A stretch of 64,000 nt of DNA from Flaveria trinervia (lineage: Eukaryota > Streptophyta > Magnoliopsida > Asterales > Asteraceae), in NCBI GenBank assembly GCA_025506515.1, contig CM046456.1, forward strand, positions 68,415,659 to 68,479,658, written 5' to 3'. The position numbers and the translations under genes are program-made. Position 1 is the stretch's first letter. Each line of letters opens with the position of its first letter. The notes under the pieces were generated by a model. It searched no databases, was not told where the DNA came from, and worked only from the letters and a program-made list of their open reading frames with translations. Positions 22,869 through 33,806 of the stretch are shown here, one piece after another.

Positions 22869-24676
22869 TGCAAAACAGAGCCTTATCAAATTCTGAAACT
22901 GGAGGGGTTGTATAATATCCTACGAGTCATAGAATAGTGGCCACTTGTATAATGTATAAACATCGTCAGCAGACAAGTTAGTCACCACATAGGGTCAAAT
23001 ACCCGGATAGTATCCATTTGGCTCTCCTTTTGTAAGACTATGACCACTTCACCTGTTCTCCAATTGTAGTACCACCACTTGAAGTGTGGAGTGAAGTCCT
23101 ATGGCATTTCCCTTAGAGGGATTCTTGACATTGTGCGCAGAGGACTCCACTTCAGCACTACCTTAGGCATTCCAGTAATGGAATCAATTTCAGACCGTCT
23201 GATATACCTCTTTGGTTGTTGAGGTCTGAAGTTAACCCCCTGGTGTGGTACTCTTTCCTTAAAGCAGCCTCAAACCAGCCTGACATTTTTCTCGGGTCAG
23301 CATACAATAACTTTAGGCGTGCTAGCTGGTTGAGCTTAAAACCAGGAAAAGTCTTTAGATCGTGTGGAAATCTAAAGTACTTTATGCCCTTTTATCTCTT
23401 CACTGCATATACATTCAGATCCTCAAAAAAAGCCCATGCGATGATCTTGCCTGACACCTTTAAGTGTTTCTTGACTTTGTACAGTTTGGTGTAGACATTT
23501 GGCTTTTGTGTAGTGCGCATGGCTCGGATCTCACCAGAACAGGCCGCCCATTCAGCCTTTTTGATGTCAAGTTCGGCGTCTGAGGCTTGGGCTTGACCCT
23601 CATTCTTCTCAGACTCTTTCTCCATCTGATCCAGCTTGTAAAATGTATCACTGACGAGAGTATCACCCAAGTTGGGGACTACATTTTCCTCTATATCAGC
23701 GTACTCTGGATAATGGTCAGCAGTCACATCCTCTATCTCGATTTTATCTATGTCATTGAGCTCATCGTCACTTATAACTTCAAAAGTAGGAGCGTCATTG
23801 ACATTCTCATCCGGGTTGAGCCAGAACATCTCAACAAGCTGTTCATCAGTAAGGTCATGAATGATTTCTCTTTCTTCAGGAGTATAGCTTACAGACCTTC
23901 TGACTATCCCTTGCAAATCAAGAATCATTGTAAGTTAAGACTTGATTTGCTGAAGGGGAGTAACATCATGCTCATCTTGCTGAGATGATTGATCTGCTTG
24001 ATTTAAACTTGTAGATACATCAACAATTAGTAATTTATCAAGACAATCAAACATTTGATAAAGATACATAAACATTAAGTACATAATTTTAATACATGAT
24101 TCAAGTACAAAAGCTTTCAAATATATAAATATCTAATCATTACTTTTGCCCTGAATAGCTGGCTTCTCAGCAGATGGGGCAGAAGATGAGGCTCCTTGGT
24201 CATGATTTCTCTTTGTACGTCTCTCTTGACCCTGAGCTGAGGCAGATGCAGCTGCATCTCCTTCTTCATCATCATCATCATTCTACCTTCCCCTTGTCCC
24301 TTCATCTTCACTGGCCTCATCATCATCACTATCGTCTCCTTCATCATCATCATCATCATCATCATCTTCCTGATCTTGAGGGGCTTATCTTTAGATCCCT
24401 TTAATCTGAACATGATGGTCTTGTTAGAAGCCTCCAACTCCTCTATTCTCTTTGCTAATTGGACGTTATGCTCCTGGAGTTGGGAAATTTGCTGAGCTTG
24501 CTATGAGATCTGTTGTGCTTGGGTAGCGTTTAGCTCCACAAGCTGACGTAGTTGGGCAGCCTTCTCTTCATCAGTAGCTAACACCTTCAGCACCATACGG
24601 TTAAGTACTGACAGCTGTTCCTCTACCCTAATGGGAGGTAGAGATGGTCCTGTGGTGAATTTCAGGTGGATGATGG
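22869..24676 (-). pseudogene. Element 3 third ORF, C-terminal part
   Basis: The longest open piece is 23392-23928: LDLQGIVRRSVSYTPEERE, an acidic stretch with SDDELNDIDKIEIEDVTADH, and a basic block with KVSGKIIAWAFFEDLNVYAV. Each has a close match in element 4 (51264-52300). Below 23390 the frame is broken by several indels, but the segments equivalent to GEDVYTWYKRPLFYD can still be seen near 22930-22970. 24120-24440 encodes an Asp/Glu-rich low-complexity region from ATC/TCA triplets, and 24440-24600 a Leu/Gln-rich possible coiled coil. Function unknown. LARD-1 separates it from its N-terminal part. Confidence 0.75.
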
Positions 24677-24681
24677 TCCGG

Positions 24682-27600
24682 TGTCACACCCTGACCGACG
24701 GCGAAATCATCGGAGTGGACGAATGGGAGATGATTGCTCATAGCACATGGAACTAATTAAGTTGAAATAATATTAAGTGTCATTATTCATTAAACATTTC
24801 AAGACAAATAAGTAATTACAAAACAATCAAGATACAACCAATAACATAAGTCTTTCAATTAACCTAGGTCCAAGTCCTATATGAGCACAAAAAGATCTTC
24901 AAGTAGGAAACCTGAAACATTTTAAAAATAAAGAGGTCAACTATAAAATTGGTGAGTTCCCATGGTTTAACACATGCATATATGTATATATATAAAAGGG
25001 TTACAAGTAGCAATTCAAGTCAATGGTTATGAGTTGCCAAGCTTATAGAACACATACAATTACGACCAAACCTCGACTTGATTACAAGTATATATGATTG
25101 GCTAAGTGTACTTGGTTCGTATGATGAACAAGCATACGTCATTAGGAGCTGGCAATACATCGGCTTTAGCACCAAATGGGCTTGTCAGGCCCAAAGATCT
25201 AAGACGTCGCCAGGCTAGCAATAGTTAATGATTGTAAACAAAATATGTATCTCATATAAGACTTACAATAACACAAATAACCATGACAAAAAGGTAAAGA
25301 TGAATTGCATGTGCATTTACAAGTATCAAGATGTTTACAAGTGTAACTTTATAAGATTAACATGTTTCACCCTAAAAGATGTGAAATAAAGTAAAAAGAG
25401 GGCATGCAGAACTCACATGATATATATAAGGTGATGATAAGAATTTAAACGAGGCTTCAACGATTTCTTTTACAAGATACCTAGATGTATTGATTCCAAA
25501 ATTAAGTTCAATACTAAGATTTATAAGGAGACGTGAACTAGAGTTTCAATTGGAATTTGGGGGTTTAAATAATTAAATAAAATAATGAATCGTTTACGTT
25601 TTGGTTTAATAAAGATAATATAAATCAATTAAGTTTACGAATAAATAAAAATGTCTCAACAATTTAAGTTATTGATTTAATTGAAATTAAGTATAATATG
25701 TGAAAAGAAATAATTATTTAATAATTAATTATTTAAAACTTGATAAAGAAAATTAATTAATACTTATTTAAATGACACTAAAATTATTTAAAATCATTTT
25801 ATAAGTTTTGAGCTTTTAAATGATTTATCATACAGGTTTTATGATACGAAACCCGAAAAAAATAAGAATTAAAGCAAATTATATTGTTTTATAAATTTTC
25901 AAGAATTTAAATAAAAGTTAATGAATAATTTTATTACCTATTTATGATTTAACATGCTTAAATGATTAGATGAATAATTAATTATTTAAATAATTATTTC
26001 AATAACTACTTGAATAATTAGTTATTTAACATATAAATTTATAATATTTTGAAATAATCCAAATTTGAGGCATAACATACTTTTAGCATTTAAATTACAT
26101 AAAAGAATTAATAATGTTTTTTTATCTTTGTTACTACAAAAAAATATTTAAATTTAAAATCATAAGTTTTTAATATATTTAAAATAATTTATAATTTCTA
26201 AAATATTTTAGTTATTAAAATACTTTTACTTTGATTTAATACATATTGGTATAATTTTTTGAAGTAAATTGGCTTTGAAAAAAATATGTAGGAGGCCGGG
26301 TTCGAACCCGTGACCTCTTGTATAGAAAGATGATATGGTAACTGGTTGGGCTAAAGCCCAGACTTGTTTTAAACTACAAATCAATTAATAAAATCATCTT
26401 TCAAATAACCCCCGATCCATATGAACCCTAAAATCAATTCGATCCAATTGAACACCGAATCACGAATGTTAATGGAATCAACCTTAGGGCTTTTGATCCC
26501 CGAATGAAAATCGAATGTTTGGGTGTGTGTAATTACCATGTTGATGATTGAATCAATGTTACAAGATGAAGAAACGGTCACAACCACGGTTGAGTATGAT
26601 TCGAGATTCAAACGTTGTAGATACTCAAATTAATCTTGTGTGAAGCTTCTAAGGGTTATGATAATCAAAATCCCTCAATCAATCGTGATCTATGATGCCC
26701 AGAAGATGTAGTTCGACCAGGTTGTAGGTGATGAAAAGGTAATGAATCGAACATGATAAATCGGTGTTCTATAGTTGAAATTGAAGTTGGATATGGTTCA
26801 AAGGAATCGATTCTAAGGTTCCAATATGATTATGTAACTTTGATTGCTAGTGTTTCATTCAAATGATTTAATGGTTTGAATCGTATATTTGGGTTTTGAT
26901 TGTGAGAATTAACTAGCTTTAAATTGCAATTAAGTGCACTTTTTATTCCAAATGATTAATCAAGCAAATCAATCAAGGATCGAATTGAAACCGCTCATGG
27001 TTTGATTGCAAATCTTCGGTTTCAATTAAGTTTACATAACGACATGGACATTCAATTGGAACGATGAATGGGTTCGAAACTGACAAGAACACGATTCGTA
27101 TGGGTTTAATAAGGTTTTAAACGACCGATAATATTTGTTTTGGCTCGCCGGAGCTTGCCGGAGAGGTTTGACCGGAGAAAGAGAGGGAGGTCAACGGTGG
27201 GTTTGGGTGGTTTGGCTAAATTTTAGTTTTAAAACTAATTTACACTTTTGGTCCCTGTTATTTTAATAGTTGTCATTTTATGAAACAACTTTAAAACAAA
27301 GTTTTGTAGTTTATAAATTTGACCCCAAACTTATTATCACTCTCATTTTTTTTATTTTAAATGAATTTTTTTACTTTAATTTATAAAATTTTTATAACTT
27401 TATAAGTTTGTTTAACTTTGAAATTTAATTCTATTTTAATTTAGTAGTTAGAACTCATAAATAACAATTGAAACTTCATACATTTATAAAATTTATTTTC
27501 AAAACTTATAAAATATTTTATAATCATACAATTATAATAACTTGTTTAAATGATTTGATAAATAATAATTGAATAAAACAATTCACCATATTGATTAAAT

Positions 27601-27723
27601 TGCATTTAATTCATTATAATGAATATAAGAATTTTTAAAAGATGAATATTCCATTATATGAAAGTTCAAAATGGGTTCGAGTTTGGGTTTGGGGTTTTAA
27701 CTCGAAAAATTACAGATGTTACA
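24682..27723 (-). repeat. LARD-1 3' LTR
   Basis: Starts TGTCACACCCTGACC and ends AGATGTTACA. It includes a tRNA-like module at 26289-26361. No ORF of note. Confidence 0.92.
26289..26361 (-). other. tRNA-like Pol III module in LARD-1 3' LTR
   Basis: On the minus strand there is an A-box-like TAGCCCAACCAG, an anticodon-arm-like TCTT..AAGA hairpin and a perfect B box GGTTCGAACCC at tRNA-like spacing within about 72 nt. The acceptor stem does not pair convincingly, so this is a tRNA-derived (SINE-like) promoter remnant rather than a tRNA gene. Confidence 0.55.
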
Positions 27724-28826
27724 GTCTTCCCTATTTTAAGAAATTTTGTTTCGAAATTTAGTCACATGCGGACTAATTTCAAGGACATGAGAGACTTGGA
27801 TTCGATTTCACTTTTGCACGTGAACTCTTGGAAGCGTTTAAATTCAACAAGTTTAATTATGATGTTTTGCTATGCTTAAGTTTGTTCAATTTCATGATTC
27901 ATGATTTCATGTGTTTCTTGGAAAAGGGTACAAGATCATTAGTTTATAATTTTAATTGATAAACTTTTATTCCAGATGATTCAAGACAATTAGGAAGGTT
28001 TTATCAAGAATACAACACCAAGTTTTAGATCAATACGTAACTCGACTTAACGAACATGAGAAATAAGTTCAAGATATTGTTAGATGGGATATGAATTTCA
28101 TAAGAGCTTCTCAAGTAATAACTAACATAGTTCTTAGATGATCAATTTTTGTTTACTATGTTATTGAGATTTCAAAGTTATATTAGGTTAAGGTTGTTAC
28201 GAGAATCGTGTTTGTTAAGATTGATGATTTAGTTCAGAATAATAGTATCATTGAATTAAGGTTCCAGAATACGCGCAGGTTTGAGGGGAAGACGTTTAGA
28301 AAAATTTTAAGGGTCATTAAGAGAAATGGGATAATGAGTTTTTAAGATCCAAAAAGACAAGATCAATGATAAAAGGATTTAAAATAACACGATGTTTCGA
28401 GTGTAATGTTCGGTTTACAAACCAATGCATTACGTTGACTTATCAAAGTATTATGTCAACTACAACCTTAATGAAGACATGCGTACCTATAAGCGGACAC
28501 TCACCCCAAGGGTTCCCAGGTAAGGTAAATGGATCCATCGGTTGATTTGGATTTATATGAGTACCTTGCCTAGACAGAACACCTCGAGATACAGGCATCC
28601 CACTCTTCCATCATTACATGTTTCAAGTTATAGGACATAGACTTTGACGAGACTTGAAAACCACGAATAAAGATTCAAACTCATTTTGAAAACCATTTGA
28701 TTTAGGCTCATAATGCCTTAGAATATGATTTAAGATTTGTGTGTGCATTAATAAGATTCAAGGTATAAGAATAAGCACATAAGGCATATAATCACATAAT
28801 CAAGTATAAACACATAAGGCACATAA
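27724..28826 (-). other. LARD-1 internal domain, larger part
   Basis: Starts beside the LTR with the polypurine tract (CTTAAAATAGGGAAGAC on the element strand). Non-coding. It is homologous to the LARD-2 internal domain 31749-32946 and ends ACATAA where LARD-2 inserts; the last five bases, CATAA, are the target duplicate. Confidence 0.8.
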
Positions 28827-31748
28827 TGTCACACCCCGACCGACGGCGGAATCATCGGGGCGGACGAATGGGAGACCATTTCTCATAGCACATGGAACTA
28901 ATTAAGTTGAAGTAATATTAAATGTCATTATTCATTAAACATTACAAGTCAAATAAGTAACTACAACACAATCAAGATACAAACAAAAACATAAGACATT
29001 CAATTTAATCTAGGTCCAAGTTCTATATGAGCACAGGAAGGTCTTCAAGTAGGAAACCTGAAACATGTTAAAAATAAAGGGTCAACTATAAAGTTGGTGA
29101 GTTCCCATGGTTTAAACATACGCATATATGTATATATACAAAAGGGTTACAAGTAGCAATTCATGTCAATGGTTACGAGTTAGCAAGCTTATAGAACACA
29201 TACAGTTAGAACCAAACCTCTACTTGATTACAAGTATATAAGATTGGCTAAGTGTACTTGGTTCCCATGATGAACAAGCATACGTCATCAGGAGCCGGCA
29301 ATACATCGGCTTTAGCACCAAATAGGCTTGTCAGGCCCAAAGATCTAAGACGTCGCCAGGATAGCAATAGTTAATGATTGTAAACAAAATATGTATATCA
29401 TATAAGACTTACAATAACACAAATAACCATGACAAAAAGGTAAAGATGAATTTGCATGTGCATTTACAAGTATCAAGATGTTTACAAGTATAGGTTTATA
29501 AAGTTAACATGTTTCACCCCAAAAGGTGTGAAATAAAGTAAAAAAGAGGACATAGAGAACTCACTTGAAATAAATAAGATGATGATAAGAAAATAAACGA
29601 GGTTCCAACAATTTTTTTTACAAGTTACCTAAACGTATAGGTTCCAAGATTAAGTTCAATAATAAGATTAATAGTTAGATGTGAACTAGGGTTCATTGGA
29701 ATTTGGGGGTTTAAATAATTAAGTAAAACAATGACTTGTTCATGTTTTGGTTAATAAAGACAATATAAATCAATTAAAAATATCCCAACAAATTAAGTTA
29801 TTGATTTGATAGAAATTAAGTATAATATGTGAAAAGAAATATTATTTAATAATTAACTATTTAAAACTTGATAAAGATATTACATATTTAATGACGTTGA
29901 AATTATTTAAAATTATTTTATAAAGTTTTGAGCTTTTAAAATGATTTATAAAAGGTTTTATAATACAAAAACCTTAAAAATAAAAATAAAGCAAATTATA
30001 TTATTTTATAATTTTCAAGAATTTAAATAAAAGTTAATGAATAAATTTATTAATAATTATGATATAACATGCTCAAATGATTAGATGAATAATAAATTAT
30101 TCAAATAATTATTTTAATAACTACTTGAATAATTAGTTATTTAACATATAAATTTATAATGTTTTGAAATAATCAAAATTTGAACCATAATATATTTTTA
30201 GCATTTAAATTACATGAAAGAATTATAATGTTTTATAATCTCTGTTATTTTAAAAAAATAAATAAATAATAAATAAAACTATAATCATAATTTTTAAATC
30301 CTTAAAATTTACTTAATAATTCTTGAAATGTTCTAGTTAACAGTTTAATTTTTATTTAATTTATTAATATAATAATAATTTTTTTGTATTAAAAATATGG
30401 CAAAAACAATTAAAATAAAAAGTTGGCAAGGGCCCGGTTCGAACCCGGGACCTCCTACTTATGGAGATCGTAAGTTATCAGTTGGGCTAAGGCTCGAATC
30501 TGAATCTGAGTTTAGATTCAAAACAAAACTATATAATCAATTTGAAAAAAAACCCCAAATCCACATAAACCCTAGTTTGATTTGATTCCAATCGATCATG
30601 AAAACGATTTCGATACTTGAATTAAATATGGGGCTTTTGTTTCCCATATAAAACCGAGTATGTAGATATGCTTAATACCTGAATTGATTTTTTTTAGTTA
30701 GCAAACGAGAACAGGAATAGGTGCGCTCGTGGAGTTAATCAAAGGAAATGATCTTGATGTTTTGATTCGATTGACCACTTGGAAAGCTTCGTATGATGAT
30801 GAAGGTCGATTCCCCTCTATTGATTCTAGTTAGAAGGTTCTAAAGGTGCCGAACGCTAGTTACAATTTTATGTTGTGCATTTGAATCGAACGTGATGTTC
30901 GTGTGTGTTGCAGGCGAAATTAGGAGTTCAAGAAGTTTCAGAATGCCGATTTGAAGATTTTCCCTCGTTTGTAAATGCATGACTGGATCAGTTTCAAGTC
31001 AATCGAGTTCGTGTTTTGAATACAAGTTTCAATTTCTATTCGAGAGGATTAACGATTCGAATTGAAACATTCATTGAGTTCGAAACGGGCCAAGAGAGGG
31101 TTAATAAGGTTTTATTATGTTTAATCGAACATTTCGGGTGTGGAAGTGTCGCCAAACTTGGCAGGGACCCTTGCCAGCAGTTAGCCGGAGATACGGCCGG
31201 TGACAAGAGTGGGTTTGGGTGGTTTGGGTAGTTTTAACCCAATTTACAATCTTGGTCCCTGATGTTTAGGTTCCTTATTATTTCATGTAAAAACTTCTAA
31301 ATTGAGTTTTGGAAATTGCAAAATTGGCGCTAAACTTATCAAACCAATTTATAATTGAATTTTTCTTTTAAAACTTTAAAAGGGTTTATGAATAAAAAAT
31401 AATAATTTGTTAATTAATTAAATTAAATCCAATTCTCATTACACCTATAAACTTGTATAAATTTATAAGTTTTATAAAAAAACAACTTTGATATATAACT
31501 ATTTTTTCCATGTTAGAACTCATAAATGACAATCATTTTGTATATTTATAACACTTTATTTATAATTTATCAAATATTATAACCTGTTTAAATGGTTTAA
31601 TAATGAAAAAATAAAAATATTTCTTTTATATTTGTTACATTTATAACCATGTGATACACTAGAATAATAAGTTTAAAAAAATTATATCATATGAAAATTC
31701 AAAATGATTCAAGTTCGGATTATAATTTGAAAATTGGTGAATGTTACA
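28827..31748 (-). repeat. LARD-2 3' LTR
   Basis: Starts TGTCACACCCCGACC and ends GGTGAATGTTACA. It is more diverged from the LARD-1 LTRs than they are from each other. It has its own tRNA-like module at 30429-30496. Confidence 0.9.
30429..30496 (-). other. tRNA-like Pol III module in LARD-2 3' LTR
   Basis: B box GGTTCGAACCG/C within CCCGGGTTCGAACCGGG and A-box-like TTAGCCCAACTGAT on the minus strand, at the same place in the LTR as in LARD-1. Conservation of both boxes across diverged LTRs suggests they belonged to the ancestral LTR. Confidence 0.5.
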
Positions 31749-32946
31749 GTCTCCCTACTTTAAGAAATTCATCCCGAAATTTAATCACAAGGGGACTAAT
31801 TTCCAAGATACGAGGAGACTTGGATTTCATGTCACGTTCGCAAGTGACACTTAGAACATTTAAATTCAATGAGGTTAATTATGGTGTGTTTGTTATGCTT
31901 GAATTTGTTAAATTCATATTCATGATTTTATGTGTATCTTGGCAAAGGGTACACGATTATAGATTTGGAATCTTCATTGTTAAGTTTTTGTATTTTAAAC
32001 GGTTCAAGATGATTAGGACGATTTTGTCACGAGTAAAACTCCAAGTTTTAGATCAATACAAGGCTTAGCTTGACGACATAAAAAATATATGCTCAAGACA
32101 TTTTTGGATAAGATATGAAATTCATAAGAGCTTTTCAAGGAAATATTTTTACAGGGTTTGTTATGACATTAAGGTTTCAAAGTTTTATTAGCTTAAAGTT
32201 AATACAAGAATCATGTTTGTTATGATAAGGGTTCAATTTAGAATGAGAGCATCATTGTAATATGCTTTCGGGATAAGAGCGGTTTTGAGGGAAATATGTT
32301 TAGAAAGATTTTCAAGGGTCATTAAGAGAAATGGGATAAAGAGTTTAAGATTCAAGGAACAAAATCAATGAAGAAACAAATCAAAATAATAAGATGTTTC
32401 GAGTGTAATGTTCGGTTTACAAACCAAAGCATTACGTTGCTTATCAAAGTATTATGTCAACTACAACCTTAATGAAGACATGCGTACCTATAAGTAGACA
32501 CTCACCCCAAGGGTTCCCAAGTAAGGTAAACGGATCCATCGATTGATTTGGATTTATATAAATACCTTGCCTAGACAGAACACCTCGAGATACAGGCATC
32601 CCACTCTTCCAGCATTACATGTTTCAAGTTACAGGACATAGACTTTGACGAGACTTGAAAACCACTAATAAAGATTCAAAACACATTTTCAAAACCATTC
32701 GATTTAGGCATATAATGCCTTAGAATATGATTTAAGGTTTGTGGTTGCATTGATAAGATTCAAGGTATAAGCGTAAACACATAAAGCATATAATCACATA
32801 ATCAAGTATAAACACATAAGGCACATAATCCTATCTAAGCATATAAAATACATAAGAGGACTCATGTGTAAGGGTACTTAGTTATAGTCTAGGTCATTCC
32901 ATTTCTAATAACCTAAATCCCTATAACCATAGCTCTGATACCAATC
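31749..32946 (-). other. LARD-2 internal domain
   Basis: Non-coding. It opens with the polypurine tract CTTAAAGTAGGGAGAC and ends at the primer binding site 32931-32946. The small frames it contains show no family similarity. Confidence 0.8.
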
Positions 32947-33031
32947 TGTAACACCCGGCCCCTCGTATCAACAATATAGTCCGCTTTGCCCACGAGGAGC
33001 TCACGGATTTGCTTTTGGTTGCCCGGGTGAA

Positions 33032-33097
33032 AACTTCCCAGGGAGGTCACCCATCCCTAGATTGCTCCCACCTGAGCACACTTAACTATGGAGTCTC
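33032..33097 (-). other. 5S rRNA-like core in Cassandra left LTR
   Basis: On the minus strand, AGTTAAGTGTGCT (box A region), then GGATGGGTGACCTCCC (box C region) and GGGAAGT: the internal Pol III promoter order of plant 5S genes. It is embedded in an LTR and lacks the 5S ends, so it is not a 5S gene. Confidence 0.85.
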
Positions 33098-33409
33098 TTC
33101 TCATCCACAGCCAATACGGCCAAAACGCATTGTTGATGTTAGAGGCCAGACATTTCTTATGAACCAGGAATCTTCCCTATCCACGGCCAATGTGGGATAT
33201 GTGTAGGGTGTCACAAGCACCCCCTGTTTGAACTCATCGTCCTCGATGAGCCCGAGAAGTCACCATCCTTGGTGAGGTATGTCCCACACCCCGAATGGCA
33301 CAAGAGTGGCTTTGATACCATTTCTGTCACACCCGGCCCCTCGCATCAACAATATTGTCCGCTTTGCCCATGAGGAGCTCACAGATTTGCTTTTGGTTGC
33401 CCGGATGAA

Positions 33410-33475
33410 AACTTCCCAAGGAGGTCACCCATCCCTGGATTGCTCTCACCAGAGCACGCTTAACTGTGGAGTTCT
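33410..33475 (-). other. 5S rRNA-like core in Cassandra right LTR
   Basis: AGTTAAGCGTGCT and GGGATGGGTGACCTCC on the minus strand. The box A region here matches the genuine plant 5S form better than the left copy does. Confidence 0.85.
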
Positions 33476-33512
33476 CCTCTCATCCACTGCCAATACGCTC
33501 AAAACACGTTGT

Positions 33513-33681
33513 TATGAGAATTGGATTTAATTCTAATTCATTAACAAATTATTTTTTTATATTTGTAACATTTATACCCATATGATACACTAGAATAAAT
33601 AAGTTTAAAAAAATTTATATCATATGAAAATTCAAATGAATTCAAGTTCAGATTATAATTTGAAAATTGGTGAATGTTACA
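33513..33681 (-). repeat. Outer remnant of LARD-2 5' LTR
   Basis: Matches the last part of the LARD-2 3' LTR (about 31600-31748), ending GGTGAATGTTACA, followed by the target duplicate CATAA. Confidence 0.85.
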
Positions 33682-33806
33682 CATAAAATCCTATCTAAGA
33701 ATATAAAATACATGAGAGGACTCATGTGTAAAGGTACTTAGTTATAGTCTAGGTCATTTCATTTCTAATAACCTAAATCCCTATAACCATGGCTCTGATA
33801 ACAATC
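33682..33806 (-). other. LARD-1 internal domain, end with primer binding site
   Basis: Starts with the second CATAA target copy. It duplicates 32822-32946 of LARD-2 and ends with the primer binding site at 33791-33806 (GATTGTTATCAGAGCC on the element strand, one mismatch to the tRNA-Met complement). Confidence 0.85.

Larger units (their letters stand above)
32947..33512 (-). mobile_element. Cassandra-type TRIM with 5S rRNA-derived LTRs
   Basis: Left (3') LTR 32947-33215 starts TGTAACACCCGG and ends GGTGTCACA. The short internal domain 33216-33324 has a polypurine tract (AGGGGGTGCT on the element strand) and a primer binding site, GAAATGGTATCAAAGCC. The right (5') LTR runs from 33325 and is cut at about 33512. 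Each LTR carries a 5S rRNA-like core. Small size, absence of coding sequence, the TGTAACACCC end and 5S sequence in the LTR are the defining traits of Cassandra. It is joined without a gap to the LARD-2 primer binding site on its left and to LARD-2 LTR sequence on its right. Confidence 0.88.
28827..33681 (-). mobile_element. LARD-2 nested in LARD-1
   Basis: Target-site duplication CATAA at 28822-28826 and 33682-33686. The 3' LTR is 28827-31748 (2922 bp) and the internal domain 31749-32946. The primer binding site at 32931-32946 reads GATTGGTATCAGAGCT on the element strand. The 5' LTR (32947-33681) is only 735 bp: its outer 169 bp are genuine LARD-2 LTR, but the rest, up to the primer binding site, is Cassandra sequence. 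The LTR tail (ATTGGTGAATGTTACA) differs from LARD-1 (TTTACAGATGTTACA), which distinguishes the two insertions. Confidence 0.88.

Noticed and set aside
23392..23928. 178-residue acidic ORF as a host gene
   Set aside because: Its sequence recurs in element 4 at 51264-52300 and lies between an LTR/polypurine tract and a third-ORF remainder, so it is part of a retrotransposon.
26289..26361. A functional tRNA gene
   Set aside because: A and B boxes are present, but the acceptor stem does not pair and the module repeats inside every LTR copy.
30397..31231. Small + strand ORFs inside the LARD-2 LTR
   Set aside because: Not conserved in the two LARD-1 LTRs at the same positions; non-coding LTR sequence.
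32947..33512. Genuine 5S rRNA genes
   Set aside because: Only the internal promoter part is present, it is diverged, and it sits inside LTRs with a primer site and polypurine tract; Cassandra explains it.
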